From NCBI RefSeq assembly GCF_030247195.1, contig NC_080672.1, forward strand, positions 346,764,413-346,828,412: a DNA stretch of 64,000 nt, written 5' to 3'. A program made the position numbers and the translations under genes. This document shows positions 22,134 to 34,674 of this stretch, piece by piece. The DNA is from Topomyia yanbarensis (lineage: Eukaryota > Arthropoda > Insecta > Diptera > Culicidae). The notes beneath the pieces were generated by a model. The model saw only the letters and a list, made by a program, of their open reading frames with translations, did no database searches and was not told where the DNA came from. Positions within the stretch are counted from its first letter, which is position 1, and each line of letters starts with the position of its first letter.

Positions 22134-24846
22134 TGCAACGCGAAGCATTCTGGGAACGTGCATAATGCAAGGAAAAGGTTTCTACCTGAGGCGCGAGCCT
22201 CTCGAGTCGAGAGCGTCCCAGGGCGGCCAGGACATCGGTTCGAACAATGGCCTGTAGAGACTTTTTTGGTGCGCGTATCGAAAAACCAGTTTTACAATAT
22301 AGTAGACACTTATACCTTATAAAAAATATAAACAGAAATAAAAACAATTTTTTTAAAATTTTAAACTACAGCAAAAAATACAACGAGTGAAACTGCATTT
22401 TTGCATGTTTACTTACGATACTTTTTACTAGCAATTTATGACCGAAACTGTTTTTTCCTAATCCTCTTTTTTTGATAAATAAATTGATATCAGCTGTAAA
22501 TAGTAACAATAGTCGCTATTATGAAAATTTAGACGAAATCGATGCCGTACAACGAGGGTTATTGTAAAAAGACGTAAAGGCTATACTTCAATGATACGTG
22601 GGACCGAAAAAGTAAAAAAATCGCCGAAAGAGATATTATGTTTTGGTCGATTTATGTAATAAAAACAAAATTTAATTTAATAATTTTGAATGCTTTATAA
22701 ATCTTTGAGTCTCGATCACTGAATCAGGACAAAGGACTTAAACACAAAAACACGAAAGTTTGCAAATAGATATTAAAACCAAATTTGGAGATACTCACTG
22801 TTGATTTTCTTTGAATGATGTCATTGCTAGCATCGCCCTATTCAAGAAAAAGTGTTGAATTGTTTTTTTTTCCCTAAAAAGAATCCAATTCTTTCGCACC
22901 AGCCTCAAATCGGATCTGTCGTGGTTTCAAAAATCGCGCTGAACAGCAGACAATAGAAAGGTATATACTTTCTATAATATTTTATTGTAGAACCTTCTAC
23001 TGCCCAACACCCTTTGTGTACAATTCAAGTCGGTGTCATCAAAAAGATTCCTATGTGATTCCTCAAAAGAAAGGCAGCAATTTGGTACACACTTCCATCC
23101 AGATCAATGGACAACCTGTGCCATGATGGAAATAAATATGCTTCGAAACAGCGTGCATAACGAGCAATTTATTTCGATGGAGATTATACGAAACCACGCG
23201 CGCCGCTTCAATTTTTTAATAAGATTAAGCGATACCCGTTAAGTCGAAAATAAATGCCTTCGGTAAGCGGATCCCAACTGTGGCTGCTCGAATATTTTAA
23301 AATCTGACAGGCATTGATAATGGATTAATTTCACCCCGTCAGCGAAGCTAATTATCAAACAAGGCTTGGTTGGTAGTTTTTACATTTTGCAGTCGAGCGG
23401 TTCGTTTTTGGAGAAAGGATTCTGCTATCGTACCAGCGAAGCGATCATGTGCTTCGTTAAGCGATCAGGACACCAAGCAGAAAATGTGTGCTCTTAATTA
23501 ACCTCTTTGCCCAAAAGGACGCTCATGGCAAACTTCTTCACGTTTCGAATGTTCTGCTTCAAAGTGAAAGGTTTTTGTAACGGTTGTTTGGAACGTGCAT
23601 TCTTTTCAACTTGACCCGCCAAATGGATTGATGTTTTTTGTTGTGTTCAATGCTGTGGGTAACCTAGTTATGGTAATTCGGAGAAATGGATGGTTGCCTT
23701 TCACATTGCGATTGCGGTGCTTTTCGTGTCCTAGTATGTGCTGGGGAATCCGTAGAAAAGGCAATTTTCTTACTCGAAGAGCGGGACTATTGAACTCATA
23801 ACAGGCGCTGGGAAAGTTGACTTCTGACCCACTCGAATGTTTACATTAATTTGTGGGTACATCAATTTGAGCAGTAACTGCTATTAACGTTCAGCCTTTC
23901 TTTTTGATCACATCTGCTGATAGCCGTAAATTATAAGGTGTGCTTTTGCGATTTTTTGTGTGTAATTAGCAGTTATTAGCTTATGTCCTACGACGTGCGA
24001 TACGTGCGTTATAAATCAAATGGGTGTAATTTACAGCGATATTGAATTTGATTATAGCATAATTATTTTTAATATGCCTTCCATCGATTCCTCTATTTTA
24101 TTGCCACTTAATTTTCAGGAGCGCAAAATGCTTGGCTGCAATTGTCTATCAACCACTATTTGCTTAGTACATTTTTTACGATCGATATGATTTTGACACT
24201 GGCCACAAAAATAAATGCACATGCTTTAAAATTTTGAGGCGTTATATGGGATACCACAATAGATCTAAATACTGGTTGTAGTGGTTCATCTCCTACAAAA
24301 ATTTGACACAGCGGCAAAATCAAAAATATTTACTGAGCTTGAACTAGTCGAGGATATCATAATTTGAAGCAAGATTTATAAGACTAAGTCATCACAGTTA
24401 CTTGAGACTCACGAAGTCACGAGTAGATTGCACCGTAGATAATGCAGTCTGAAAGGATTCATTCCATACGATATAAGGCTGCTGGGGGCTCGAAACTTAT
24501 CATGGTAGATTTTTTATGCTTGGTTGTTTTTCAATCAAAAATCGTTACAGATCAATATCATCATGAAGCAAATTAACAAACTAGAGTTTCGACACAAAAG
24601 AACAGAATATGCAGAACGGTTGTAGAGATCGTTGATGAACAAAACATAGAAAAGTGGTCTTATGTGAATTCCTTGAATAACACACGGGATCACGATATGA
24701 ATGCTAACTAATGTGAATCATACAGGAAGAAAAAGGATTTGGCCCCAACTGTCAACTCAGCAGAACGCAGCAAAATATTTAAGTAATAGATATTTTGCAC
24801 AAATAGAGCAATTAAATTCAAATTTTAAAACATGTGGTTCTTTGAT
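22134..24846. other. No gene recognised
   Basis: AT-rich DNA, with a short palindrome CCTCTCGAGTCGAGAG near 22198 and no clear element ends. The open frames (for example 23033-23242 and 23595-23801) are short, without motifs or splice support. I see nothing annotatable. Confidence 0.45.
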
Positions 24847-26633
24847 GCAGTGTTTTTTAGAAAACATAAATTAAAGAGGCTTAAGAGCGGAACAAAATCC
24901 TTGTATCAATATAAGAGAAACTCACGGTCAATGTGTGCTTCCCGCGATGCAAAGGTACACAGTGGAAATTAATTTGTTATTGATTTCTATGTTAAGGGGG
25001 TAACCTCATCAGTCAGCTTCAAAAAATCGATTTTTTTTTCTTTGCTTCAATCGTTAGACCTGTTATCTGAGAATATTCTTTTAAAGTTTCAGGATATAGC
25101 TGACTAACATTTTATGCCTTTGAATTTTCTATAATTTAATTTTTTTCTTCTAAATGCTTTAAAGTCCATTTTATGAAAACCATGTTTTTCAAAACTCCGT
25201 GCATTGTTAAAAAACTACAACATCTGTTGTGTGACTTTCTGGATTATAGTGTCTAACTGGTACCAATTTGATGCTTGTTTAGACTTATCCAACTAGCATT
25301 CAGTAGGTGTTAGTTACTGACGAGGATAATACGAAACACTACAAAATCAAACTTTTAGTCCAGATAAAATTTGTTCAGCAGTTTGGAAAAAAAACTTCGT
25401 ACGATGTTATATTAGCATAGTCAGGTGGTAAATATAAAGAAGAACAAACATGCATTTCACATGCAATGTTCGATTTACCCCCAAACATGTTCTTATTCCT
25501 GAAACTTAACTGTGGCAAGAATTCCTGAGCCGAAACTACTATAAGAACTCCTCCACCGGACTTCTTTTGAGATTCGTGAAGATTTCGGTCATCTTTGAAT
25601 GCCTTAAAACCACTGCCGAAAATCTCTTAACTTTTGACGCTATCATTCCAACTAGTTTCATTTTCTAAGATATCTAGAAATAGTGAACCTGCTACACGTT
25701 TATGAATTTTTACCTTTTTTTACTTTTCTTCCAATTATGCGAACAAGTATTCGAAAGTTTTTCATCATTATTTCAATCTTGAAAACACTGTACGCTCGTT
25801 TTTTTCTTCTTTCGACGGAAAGCGTCGAAACGATCGAAGACACGAATGTTGAAATCGGGATGCTTCATACAGTGATAATGATGGTGAACATTCTGAACTG
25901 ACAGTACCGGGTGCGGCACTCAAAGTGTAACCAACTTCAGACCGTTCGCGCAGCTGTCGCACACTGGTATCAGCTGTCTATAAATTGGTTCAATTGCAGT
26001 TCAGAGTATTGTTTACAAGTGTACAAAAGCTTTTTGCACAAAGTGAACCCATAAAAAATGGATCGCTGATGGAATCTAAAAATATATAGTAGGATTGCTT
26101 TATATTTAACTGGAAAATCACAACCTCAAACACCTTAGTCTTAATAAAGTTTTTGTTTATCACACTATACTGGGACTAGTGGGATACTGAAGCTTAAGTT
26201 TTCTAACTATAATGTATGCATTGTTTGTTGTAGTTTAGAATTTCAACCAAATGTAATATACTTTATTATTAGTTCGAATAGCAAAAATTTCGCATGAATT
26301 CATTAAATTTAATTTTTCCGGTGCATAAGCAAATATTAATGGATCGTTTTACTTTTTCCCTTCTTATCGATCGTTTTGTAAATATCCATGAACTATAATT
26401 TAACGTTCGATATATGAATCAATACATAGCATTTCTAATGTTCATTTGTACATCTTCTATGGACCAAGAAAAATTATTTAGCAAACATTTTCATCAAATT
26501 TATGGTACTTTTTCTAACATTTTATTGCTCCATTTTGTAATACCGTGGAACATTTTTGTCGATATTATGGAACATATCGACGTGTTTTAAAAGCATTTAA
26601 TTGTTAATATTCTATGGATCAATGTCAGTTAAT
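24847..26633 (+). repeat. Unclassified repeat A, copy 1 (carries a hammerhead)
   Basis: It starts GCAGTGTTTTTTAGAAAAC and ends CAATGTCAGTTAAT. It is matched along most of its length by 29252-30888 with scattered substitutions and indels. This copy carries about 118 bp (about 25274-25392) absent from copy 2, which include the 3' half of a hammerhead ribozyme. The open frame near 25683-25901 is conserved in both copies but has no motif I recognise; conservation may reflect recent duplication only. The right edge abuts exactly the 5' UTR of the LINE fragment. Confidence 0.8.
25247..25341 (+). ncRNA. Hammerhead ribozyme remnant, third family member
   Basis: Cleavage triplet GTC at 25251-25253, CTGACGA at 25317-25323 and GAAA at 25333-25336. 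Stem III has six pairs (25247-25252 with 25336-25341). Stem I pairs TAACT (25254-25258) with AGTTA (25312-25316) plus two G-U pairs. The 9-nt stem II segment (GGATAATAC) pairs weakly, so activity is doubtful. The sequence between the core parts is clearly related to the 325-bp unit. Confidence 0.65.
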
Positions 26634-26935
26634 CATACGTCTCCCAACCTTTGAACGGAACGGATCGTTATATTTCACAGTGGTGTTCAGTGTGTAAATT
26701 TCAGTGAGTGAAGGTCATCCTTTGTTCGTTCGTTAGCTGCCGTTCTGCTGGTGCCGGCAGTAAATCCAGCACATTGTTTTCGCTGGTGCGGAACAATCGA
26801 CGTTGTTTGCAGATAAGTTTTGCTTTATTTTTTTTTCCTCGTTAGCTTTCTTTCCTTTTCCCTACTTTTACTCTACCTTGTAATCAAATAATAAGACACA
26901 TTCCCGTTTATATAACGCTCTGCCCTCGTGCTTAA

Positions 26936-28214
26936 ATGGCCGAGGGCGAAATACCATCTGATGTAATCATGGAAGTCCCTGATCCCCCTAATACTCGCAT
27001 TGCTCCCCGTATAAAGCAGTACCCAGAAGGTTCCTCTGGTCCATGGGTGGTATATTTTCGGACCGGAGAGAAACCGGTTAATATATTAAAACTTTCTCGA
27101 GATCTGACTGCTAATTACCCGGCCATAACTCAGATAACACGTGTTCGGGCAAACAAGATACGTGTTCTAGTGAATGATCTCGGCCAGGCAAACGCGATTG
27201 CTTGCTGTGAGCGCTTTACGCGGGAATTTAAAGCGTACGTGCCTTGTGTGGCCTGTGAAATCGATGGGGTAGTGTCCGAACCGGGCCTGAAATGCGAAGA
27301 ACTGTTGGAGCACGGGGTTGGCTGCTTTAAGGACCCCTCACTTGAACAGATTAAGATCTTGGAATGCAAACAATTGTATACCGCAAACACCGAGGGAGGT
27401 AAGACTACCTACTCTCTATCAGGCTCGATTCGGTGACATTCGCCGGGTCATCTCTTCCCAACTACATCCTCCTTGACAAGGTTCGCCTACCAGTTCGCCT
27501 GCCACATATTGTGGAAATAAGAAACGATGCGGCGAAGGAGAGCATGAGGATGACTCTTGCGACAAAGAAACTAAAAAGTGTATTTGCTGCGGGGGCCCTT
27601 CACATGCTCTTAAATCATGTCCTGCGTACAAGCAGCGCGGGGATAAAATTAAGCGCTCCCTTAAGGAACGCTCAAGGCGTTCTTATGCAGAAATGCTAAA
27701 GAATGCTTCGCCATCTGTCCTGTCCGAAAATCCCTATGCTGGTTTGGCTAACGTTGAGCAAGAATCTGACGACCCACGAGAGGGAACATCTTTGGTTAAC
27801 CCAGGGGAATCCAGGAAGAGGAGAAATCCAGCCTCCCCTACATTGCCTCGTAAGGGTGCCAAGGTGTCGTCCACTCAGAGTGCGCCATCTACAACCAATA
27901 AATCCAACGGAAGTGATGCACAAAAGCCGAAGCAATTTGCTCCAGGACTTGGAAATATTAATTCTAACAAGGAGTACCCACCACTTCCAGGGACATCCAA
28001 AACCCCAAGTGTCCCCTTTTTTCAAACAGATACTCAGTCCAGTAGCGGACTAATGAAATTTTCTGACATAGTGGACTTAATTTTCACAGCTTTCAATGTT
28101 ACTGATCCTCTTAAAAGCCTTCTGATACGTTTTCTCCCTATAGTGCAAACATTTTTGAAGCAGTTGACTACTAAATGGCCCCTCCTTGCAGCGATCGTAT
28201 CCTTCGATGGCTAA
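26936..28214 (+). pseudogene. LINE ORF1 (nucleic-acid-binding gag-like), frameshifted
   Basis: The frame begins at 26936 and runs to 27436 with an RNA-binding region (GPWVVYFRTGEKPVNILKL, then KIRVLVNDL and KILECKQLY). It then shifts: VTFAGSSLPN continues in the frame of 27433, and from about 27530 the frame of 27693-28214 takes over. A CCHC zinc knuckle (CICCGGPSHALKSC, 27579-27620) is readable only in that third frame. A first knuckle expected before it is missing, so a deletion is likely. The C-terminal part is Ser/Pro rich. The product would bind element RNA. It cannot be made as one protein. Confidence 0.8.
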
Positions 28215-29251
28215 GTCATCGAACGAGGTCACCGATTCAATCACTGTTCTACAGTGGAACAGCAGAAGTATCCTCCCGAAAATCGATTCCTTTAAATTTT
28301 TACTAAATAGTTTAAAATGTGATGCTTTCGCATTATGTGAAACTTGGTTAACTTCCGATATAAATCTCAACTTCCACGACTTTAATATAATTCGTCTGGA
28401 TCGAGAAAACCCCTATGGAGGAGTACTTTTGGGGATCAAAAAGTGCTATTCTTTCAACCGAATTAACCTCCCTTCAACACCAGGCATTGAAATTGTCGCT
28501 TGTCAAGTTCTAATCAAAGGTAAAGACCTTTGCATTGCTTCCATCTACATTCCTCCTAGAGCCTCGGTAGGGCACCGAACGCTTTGTAATATCACGGAAT
28601 CCTTACCGGCACCGCGGCTAGTTCTGGGAGACTTTAACTCGCACGGTACGGTATGGGGCTGTCTTCATGATGATAATAGATCAACATTAATCCAAGATCT
28701 TTGCGATAATTTCAACATGACCATCTTAAACACGGGAGAAATGACGCGGATTCCTACACCACCAGCACGCGCAAGCGCGTTGGATTTGTCGCTTTGCTCG
28801 ACATCGCTACAGTTAGATTGCATGTGGAAGGTGATCCCTGATCCCCACGGTAGCGATCATTTGCCTATCGTGATTTCAATTGCTAACGGTTCAAGACCAT
28901 CGGAAACAATCAATGTATCGTATGACCTCACACGGAACATTGATTGGAAGAGTTACGCGACCGCGATATCCGTTAAAATCGAATCCACTCAAGAACTTCC
29001 TCCGTAGGAAGAGTACAAGTTTTTGGCTGGCTTGATTCTCGACAGTGCGAATCAAGCTCAGACTAAACCAGTACCCAACGCGAATACCCATGGACGGTCT
29101 CCCACCCTGTGGTGGGATAAAGAGTGCTCAGAGCTGTACGCGGAAAAGTCCACTGCATATAAGGCCTTCCGGGAAGACGGGTTACCCGCTAGCTATCAAC
29201 AGTACGCGTCGTTAGAAAGGCGAATGAAGAGTCTAATGAAAGCCAAAAAAC
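28207..29251 (+). pseudogene. LINE ORF2 endonuclease, stop codon and truncation
   Basis: ORF2 starts at ATG 28207, overlapping the ORF1 stop in ATGGCTAA. It encodes an apurinic-type (exonuclease-endonuclease-phosphatase) domain: QWNSRSI near the start, catalytic ETWL, GDFNSHG and SDHLPI, in the right order over about 220 residues. A TAG at 29005-29007 interrupts the frame, which reopens in phase to 29251. No reverse transcriptase motif follows. This domain nicks target DNA in the intact element. The copy is inactive. Confidence 0.85.
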
Positions 29252-30888
29252 GCAGTGTTTTTTTAGGAAACATAAATTGAAGAGGCTAGAGTCAAACAAA
29301 ATATTTGGATCAATATGTGAGAAACTCACGGCCAATGTGTGCTTCCCACGATGCAAAGGTACACAGTGGCAATTAATTTGTTGTTGATGTCTATGTTAGG
29401 GGGGTAACCTCATCAGTCAGCTTCAAAAAATCGATTTTTTCTTTGCTTCAATCGTTAGACCTGTTATATGAGAATATTCTTTCAAAGTTTCAGAATATGG
29501 CTGACTAACATTTCATGCCTTTGAATTTTCTATAATTTAATTTTTTTTCTTCTAAATGCTTTAAAGTCCATTTTATGAAAACCATGTTTTTCAAAACTCC
29601 GTGCATTGTTAAAAAACTACAACATCTGTTGTGTGACTTTCTGGATTATAGTGTCTAACTGGTACCAATTTGATGCTTCGTAACTTCGTACGATGTTATA
29701 TTAGCATAGTCAGGTGGTAAATATAAAGAGGAACAAACATGCATTTCACATGCAATGTTCGATTTACCCCCAAACATGTTCTTATTCCTGAAACTTAACT
29801 GTGGCAAGAATTCCTGAGCCGAAACTACTATAAGAACTCCTCCACCGGACTTCTTTTGAGATTCGTGAAGATTTCGGTCATCTTTGAATGCCTTAAAACC
29901 ACTGCCGAAAATCTCTTAACTTTTGACGCTATCATTCCAACTAGTTTCATTTTCTAAGATATCTAGAAATAGTGAACCTGCTACACGTTTATGAATTTTT
30001 ACCTTTTTTTACTTTTCTTCCAATTATGCGAACAAGTATTCGAAAGTTTTTCATCATTATTTCAATCTTGAAAACACTGTACGCTCGCTTTTTTCTTCTT
30101 TCGACAGAAAGCGTCGAAACGATCGAAGACACGAATGTTGAAATCGGCATGTTTCATACAGTGATAATGATGGTGAACTGACAGTACAGGGTGCGGCACT
30201 CGAAGTGTAATCAACTTCAGACCGTTCGCGCAGCTGTCGCACTTGTATTAGCTGTCTATAAATTGGTTCAATGGCAGTTCAGAGTATTGTTTACAAGTGT
30301 ACAAAAGCTTTTTGCACTAAGTGAACCCATAAAAACGGATCGCTGATGGAATTCAAAAATATATAATAGGATTGCTTTATATTTAACTGGAAAATCACAA
30401 CCTTAGTCTTAATAAAGTTTTTGTTTATCACACTATGACTAGTGGGATACGGAAGCTTAAGTTTTCTAACTATAATGTATGCATTGTTTGTTGTAGTTTG
30501 GAATTTCAACCAAATGTAATATACTTTATTATTAGTTCGAATAGCAAAAATTTTGCATGAATTTATTGAATTTAATTTTTCTGGTGCATGGATATTAATG
30601 TATCGTTTTACATTTTCTCTTCTTATCGATCGTTTTGTAAATATCCATGAACTATAATTTAACGTTCGATATATGAATCAATACATAGCATTTCTAATGT
30701 TCATTTTTACATCTTCTATGGATCAAGAAAAATTATTTAGCAAACATTTTCATAAAATTTATGGAACTTTTTCTAACACTTTATTGCTCCATTTTGTAAT
30801 ACCGTGGAACATTTTTGTCGATATTATGGAACATATCGACGTGTTTTAATGTACATTGTTATTATTCTATGGATCAATGTCAGTTAAT
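29252..30888 (+). repeat. Unclassified repeat A, copy 2
   Basis: Second copy of 24847-26633. It lacks the segment equivalent to 25274-25392, so its hammerhead is broken: the GTC half remains at about 29650 but CTGACGA and GAAA are gone. Downstream of 30888 it continues into TTATGG-rich DNA, whereas copy 1 is cut at the matching base by the LINE. Confidence 0.8.
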
Positions 30889-31145
30889 TTATGGCGCAAA
30901 ATGCATCATTTTATGGACCATTTCCAATATTTTTATGGGGCATTGGTTGGTTTTAATTGCTCTTTTATTACTATTTTAGTGCACTTTTGTGACCATTTTA
31001 TGGTTCAATTTTACATAATCTATGGATCAAATCGCCCTTTTGTATGGATCATTCACACTGTTTTATGGATTTTCAGTTATGTTTTATGGAACATGGACAA
31101 CTTTTTTATGGATCGTTTTACAATTCTTTATGGATTATTTTAAAT
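30889..31145 (+). repeat. Degenerate ATGGA-rich tract
   Basis: Loosely periodic TTTATGGA(T/C)CATTTT motifs, about one per 15-30 bases. They create overlapping open frames rich in FMDH/YGS that are not genes. The tract begins inside the right end of repeat A, where TATGGA motifs are already frequent. Confidence 0.6.
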
Positions 31146-34069
31146 ATTTTATATGCAAAAGTATATTTTCCCAACCCAGAACATCGTTTTTTTCTAACGA
31201 AAAAAATTTCGAATTGTGTAGTTCGTTAACTCTCAAAACGATAGCGTTTATTTGATCTACCATTCATGAAAGAATTTGAGTAATCGGTTGACCACTTGTA
31301 GGCAGCACACACCACAAATAATGGTTTGGGCTGCTGCGACCGCTGATAGTCGTCGCCAATCGTTTTCATCGAGCCTGGCGCCGAAGAAAATGTGACATAT
31401 TATCGGAAAAGTTGAATTTTTGAGTATTTTTACATATTTATTTTGAAGTAAATAAAAATAATATTCCAAACTGAATTTATGATCTTGGTTACACTTCGAA
31501 TGCCGGACCCTGTATTTAATTGTTACGACGGTCTTGATATATAACGCGCTGGATATGGATTCAATATCTCACCTCTTCTTAATTGAATATAAGGACTAGT
31601 ATATAGGTCGTAAAAACATCTTTTTTTATGGCTGCCGCTTATTCTATCCGAAGAAGATAATTTGCATCGCAGATTTGATTGGGATGGCGGTATTGTTTAT
31701 GAATGGAGTTACGGGTTCTTCACTAACGAGCAAATAGAAATAAGAGTCATTTGGAGACGTTCTACAAGGAAAAGAAATGACCTCACGGAATTTCGGTAAC
31801 TGCATTGGACAGTAGGGTGGAACAAAAATTAGATTCCTGCTCCGAGAAACTTTTTGGGTACAATTTCCCAGTTAACCAGGTGTCGTATAAGGAGACCAAC
31901 AAAAATCGTATAAGAAAACAATTTTTATCGGAATTTTATAATAGTACACCATATATATACGCATTATTCAAAACTTATCTTAACTAGTGCGTCATTACAA
32001 TGACTCCTTTACGATTCTCGTATATGAGTGTAAACTAAGTCATATAATATCCAAAAAGGATCGTTATTAGTGCAGTAATATGCCACAATTACACTGCACA
32101 AAGCATGGTTTCATGGTACCATAAATAGAAACTTTAGAACTATTGAAATATGGACAAGATTTTTTGGCAATAGTTGAAATTATGAGTTTTTCTATATGTT
32201 ATTTATTAACAGCTTAAGTTAATTTCAAAACTGAAGCAGGTTCTTATGTTATCAGAACAAAAATATAAAAAGCTTGGATAGTATTCACAGAACTCGAAAC
32301 ATGTTGAAGATAAAGTGTATCCTAAAGTAAATTTTGAAAAAGGCAATACGATTAATATGATTTCTATGATTTGATACATTTTGCAAATAATTTTATTGAC
32401 GAAAAATGCTCATCAAAAACAAAAAAATACCAATGGGGTTTCTTACGCTAACTTGTATATATGTTTCGTAGGAGCGAAGCAAAAGATTATAATTTATTTA
32501 TATAATTACAAATTATTTAAAATATAGTGTGGCAATCTCTTCGATGCTTTTGGAGAAGATATATAGATTCTTTACTATAATAGAGCAAATGATCGAAATA
32601 CCTTGAAGAATTTATACAAATTTAACATTAATTGGATTACTATATGTACATATGTTCATATATGTACATTTTCATCAGTACAAGGAAGATGTTATAATAT
32701 GAGTTGATTGCAAAACATTTCGGATATTATTAAAAATATGTTATGATAGGCGAGTTAGTTATCTCACGGTCGCATCGATAAAGTCGTATATCAGAGTAGT
32801 ACAGTAATGGACGTTTTCCCAAGAGTCAATGAGTTTGGCCTGAACTAACCACACCTATCAAATGGTGTATGGGGTATGTTGCAGGCACGTAAGCTGATGC
32901 TTCAAGGTTCGAGACCGAGTGAACCTATTTGTAGGGAAAAAATTCTAGAAACGGTTTGGGATGTGAACATTTTAAAATAATTCCCGTTCTTAAAAAAAAC
33001 AGGGGGTCGAAAGATGTGTCTAATTCTTAACTTATATTTTATATTAATATTCCCGAAAGTCTAATATAATCGTATCTTTTGAGTCGAAAGAGTGTATAAA
33101 AGGTGTCTGTTTCTTTCCATTTAGCACCGACCACAGTCGCATTTATGTACAGTTTACATCGTATATTGAAAGCCAATTTTATCTTAATGTTGATATCCCT
33201 AGTAATAATTGAGGTTTTATGATAGCTTTATAGCAACTCATAAAACTTAGATTGCACTTGTAGCATGCTATAAAGCTACAATTGTTACTTGGGTATATTG
33301 CCTCCACTTTTATCCGTATATAGCATATTTGCGCATTGTATACGATTTAGTTGTATTGTACATTTACATTTATAACTCGGTAGAAGTTTCGATATAACTA
33401 CAAAATGGTTTGCTGGGTTGGGTCCTAAAACAACTGCACAGTTATTCTAGGACCCAAATGGAACCCAGAAAGTCACTTGGAGATTTTTTTTATTTTATTC
33501 ATATAACCGTGGCACACTCTATTGGGCAGTCATCCAAGCTATGCGCAGCGTAGGATCCATTCGAAACTTTTTCACTTGAAATCCGATCCATCTTTTCAGC
33601 AATCGCAAATCACCAATCCGTTGATCTTGTTTTATTACTACTATGCCAAAATCTACCAATTTCCTCTTGATAAGATCGTAACAAACTCACATCCGCCTTT
33701 TTCCGGGCAAGACAAGCACCAGTTAATCACACGCGACAATCTTCGGAATACGTCCGGGTGCTGGGGCATCAGCGTCAAAAACTAAAATGGCCTATCGCAC
33801 TATCGCTTTCACATCCGTGGGCGATCCTTTCATACCTAAAATAATATTAATATTCGAGGGGAGCTGAAAATGTTCACATCCCATGACTACTGCGTTCGAA
33901 TTATTTGGATTGTATTAAAGATGTGTAAAAAAGGAATAAAAAAAATTATAAAATTGATAATAAAAACGGTAGATTTGTGGAAACTGGAATCTATGCAATA
34001 AGGAATAGAGGATCACTCCTAACAAATGGAATTCGTGGAAATGCAAAAATCAAAAATTAAAAAGTAGAA
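31146..34069. other. No gene recognised; one SINE-like segment
   Basis: AT-rich DNA. The tRNA-like segment at 32740-32945 is listed separately. The 87-codon frame at 33522-33785 has no motif, and I do not call it. Confidence 0.4.
32740..32945 (+). mobile_element. Possible tRNA-derived SINE
   Basis: A-box-like GGCACGTAAGCTGATGC region and B-box-like GGTTCGAGACC at about 32904-32914, followed by an AT-rich tail. It is different in sequence from the SINE at 8262-8440. Weak evidence. Confidence 0.35.
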
Positions 34070-34185
34070 GAACACAACACGCTTGTGTTCAATCCCCATC
34101 CCCGCACACAGGTTTAGAGATTTCTCTAATCTGAAAAACAAGGCGAATGATCCCAATGTTAAAGTTTCTATAATCAAATAAAACA
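34070..34185 (+). mobile_element. SINE fragment
   Basis: Plus-strand fragment with a B-box-like TGTTCAATCCCCATCCCC and the body TTTAGAGATTTCTCTAATC, then CAAGGCGAATGATCCCAA. It matches the body of the SINE at 8262-8440 read in reverse. Confidence 0.5.
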
Positions 34186-34674
34186 GCAAGAATTAAAGTA
34201 ATTAAAAATTGGAGCGCGGTAAAAAAATTTAAGCATAAAAATGCTGAATATTACGAAGAAATGAAACAAGTTGCGGAAACAAATTGGTTACAATAGTGGA
34301 GGCTTCAAACTTTTTCTTCAGATATGCCGTGGAAATAATTGAAAAAGATTTGTTGTGTTAAATCGTACGAAGATATCAAAATCCGATGTTTTGAAAAAAT
34401 ATGTTACAATTCCGTGGACTTGTGGTCGCTCACAAAACATTCCAAACAAAGCAATCATAAAACAGTGACAATTTACAATCAAATCACATAAACTAATATC
34501 ACACATAAGGGATTCCATGAGAAACCGGCCGACCACAAAATATGACCATCTTCGATTCCAGCGAAACTTTGAAGATGAGTTCGGTTTATGAATCTCTATG
34601 ATTTTCTCTGACAACTGAAAGAAATTGATACAAGAGCAAATTTTAAATTTAATAATTCATTGATTTAAAAAAAA
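34186..34674. other. No feature seen
   Basis: AT-rich spacer. The minus-strand open frame within 34318-34614 has no recognisable motif. Confidence 0.4.

Larger units (their letters stand above)
26634..29251 (+). mobile_element. 5' fragment of a Jockey/I-type LINE
   Basis: It has a 5' UTR (26634-26935), a broken ORF1 and the endonuclease part of ORF2. It ends abruptly where repeat A copy 2 begins, so reverse transcriptase, 3' UTR and poly(A) are missing. Truncation at the 3' end is the reverse of the usual 5' truncation of LINEs. Confidence 0.85.

Noticed and set aside
30856..31255. Open frames rich in FMDH and YGS
   Set aside because: They follow the degenerate TTTATGGATCATTTT tract in several frames, with no codon signature.
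33522..33785. 87-codon frame on plus
   Set aside because: No motif, no splice or promoter support, ordinary AT-rich context.
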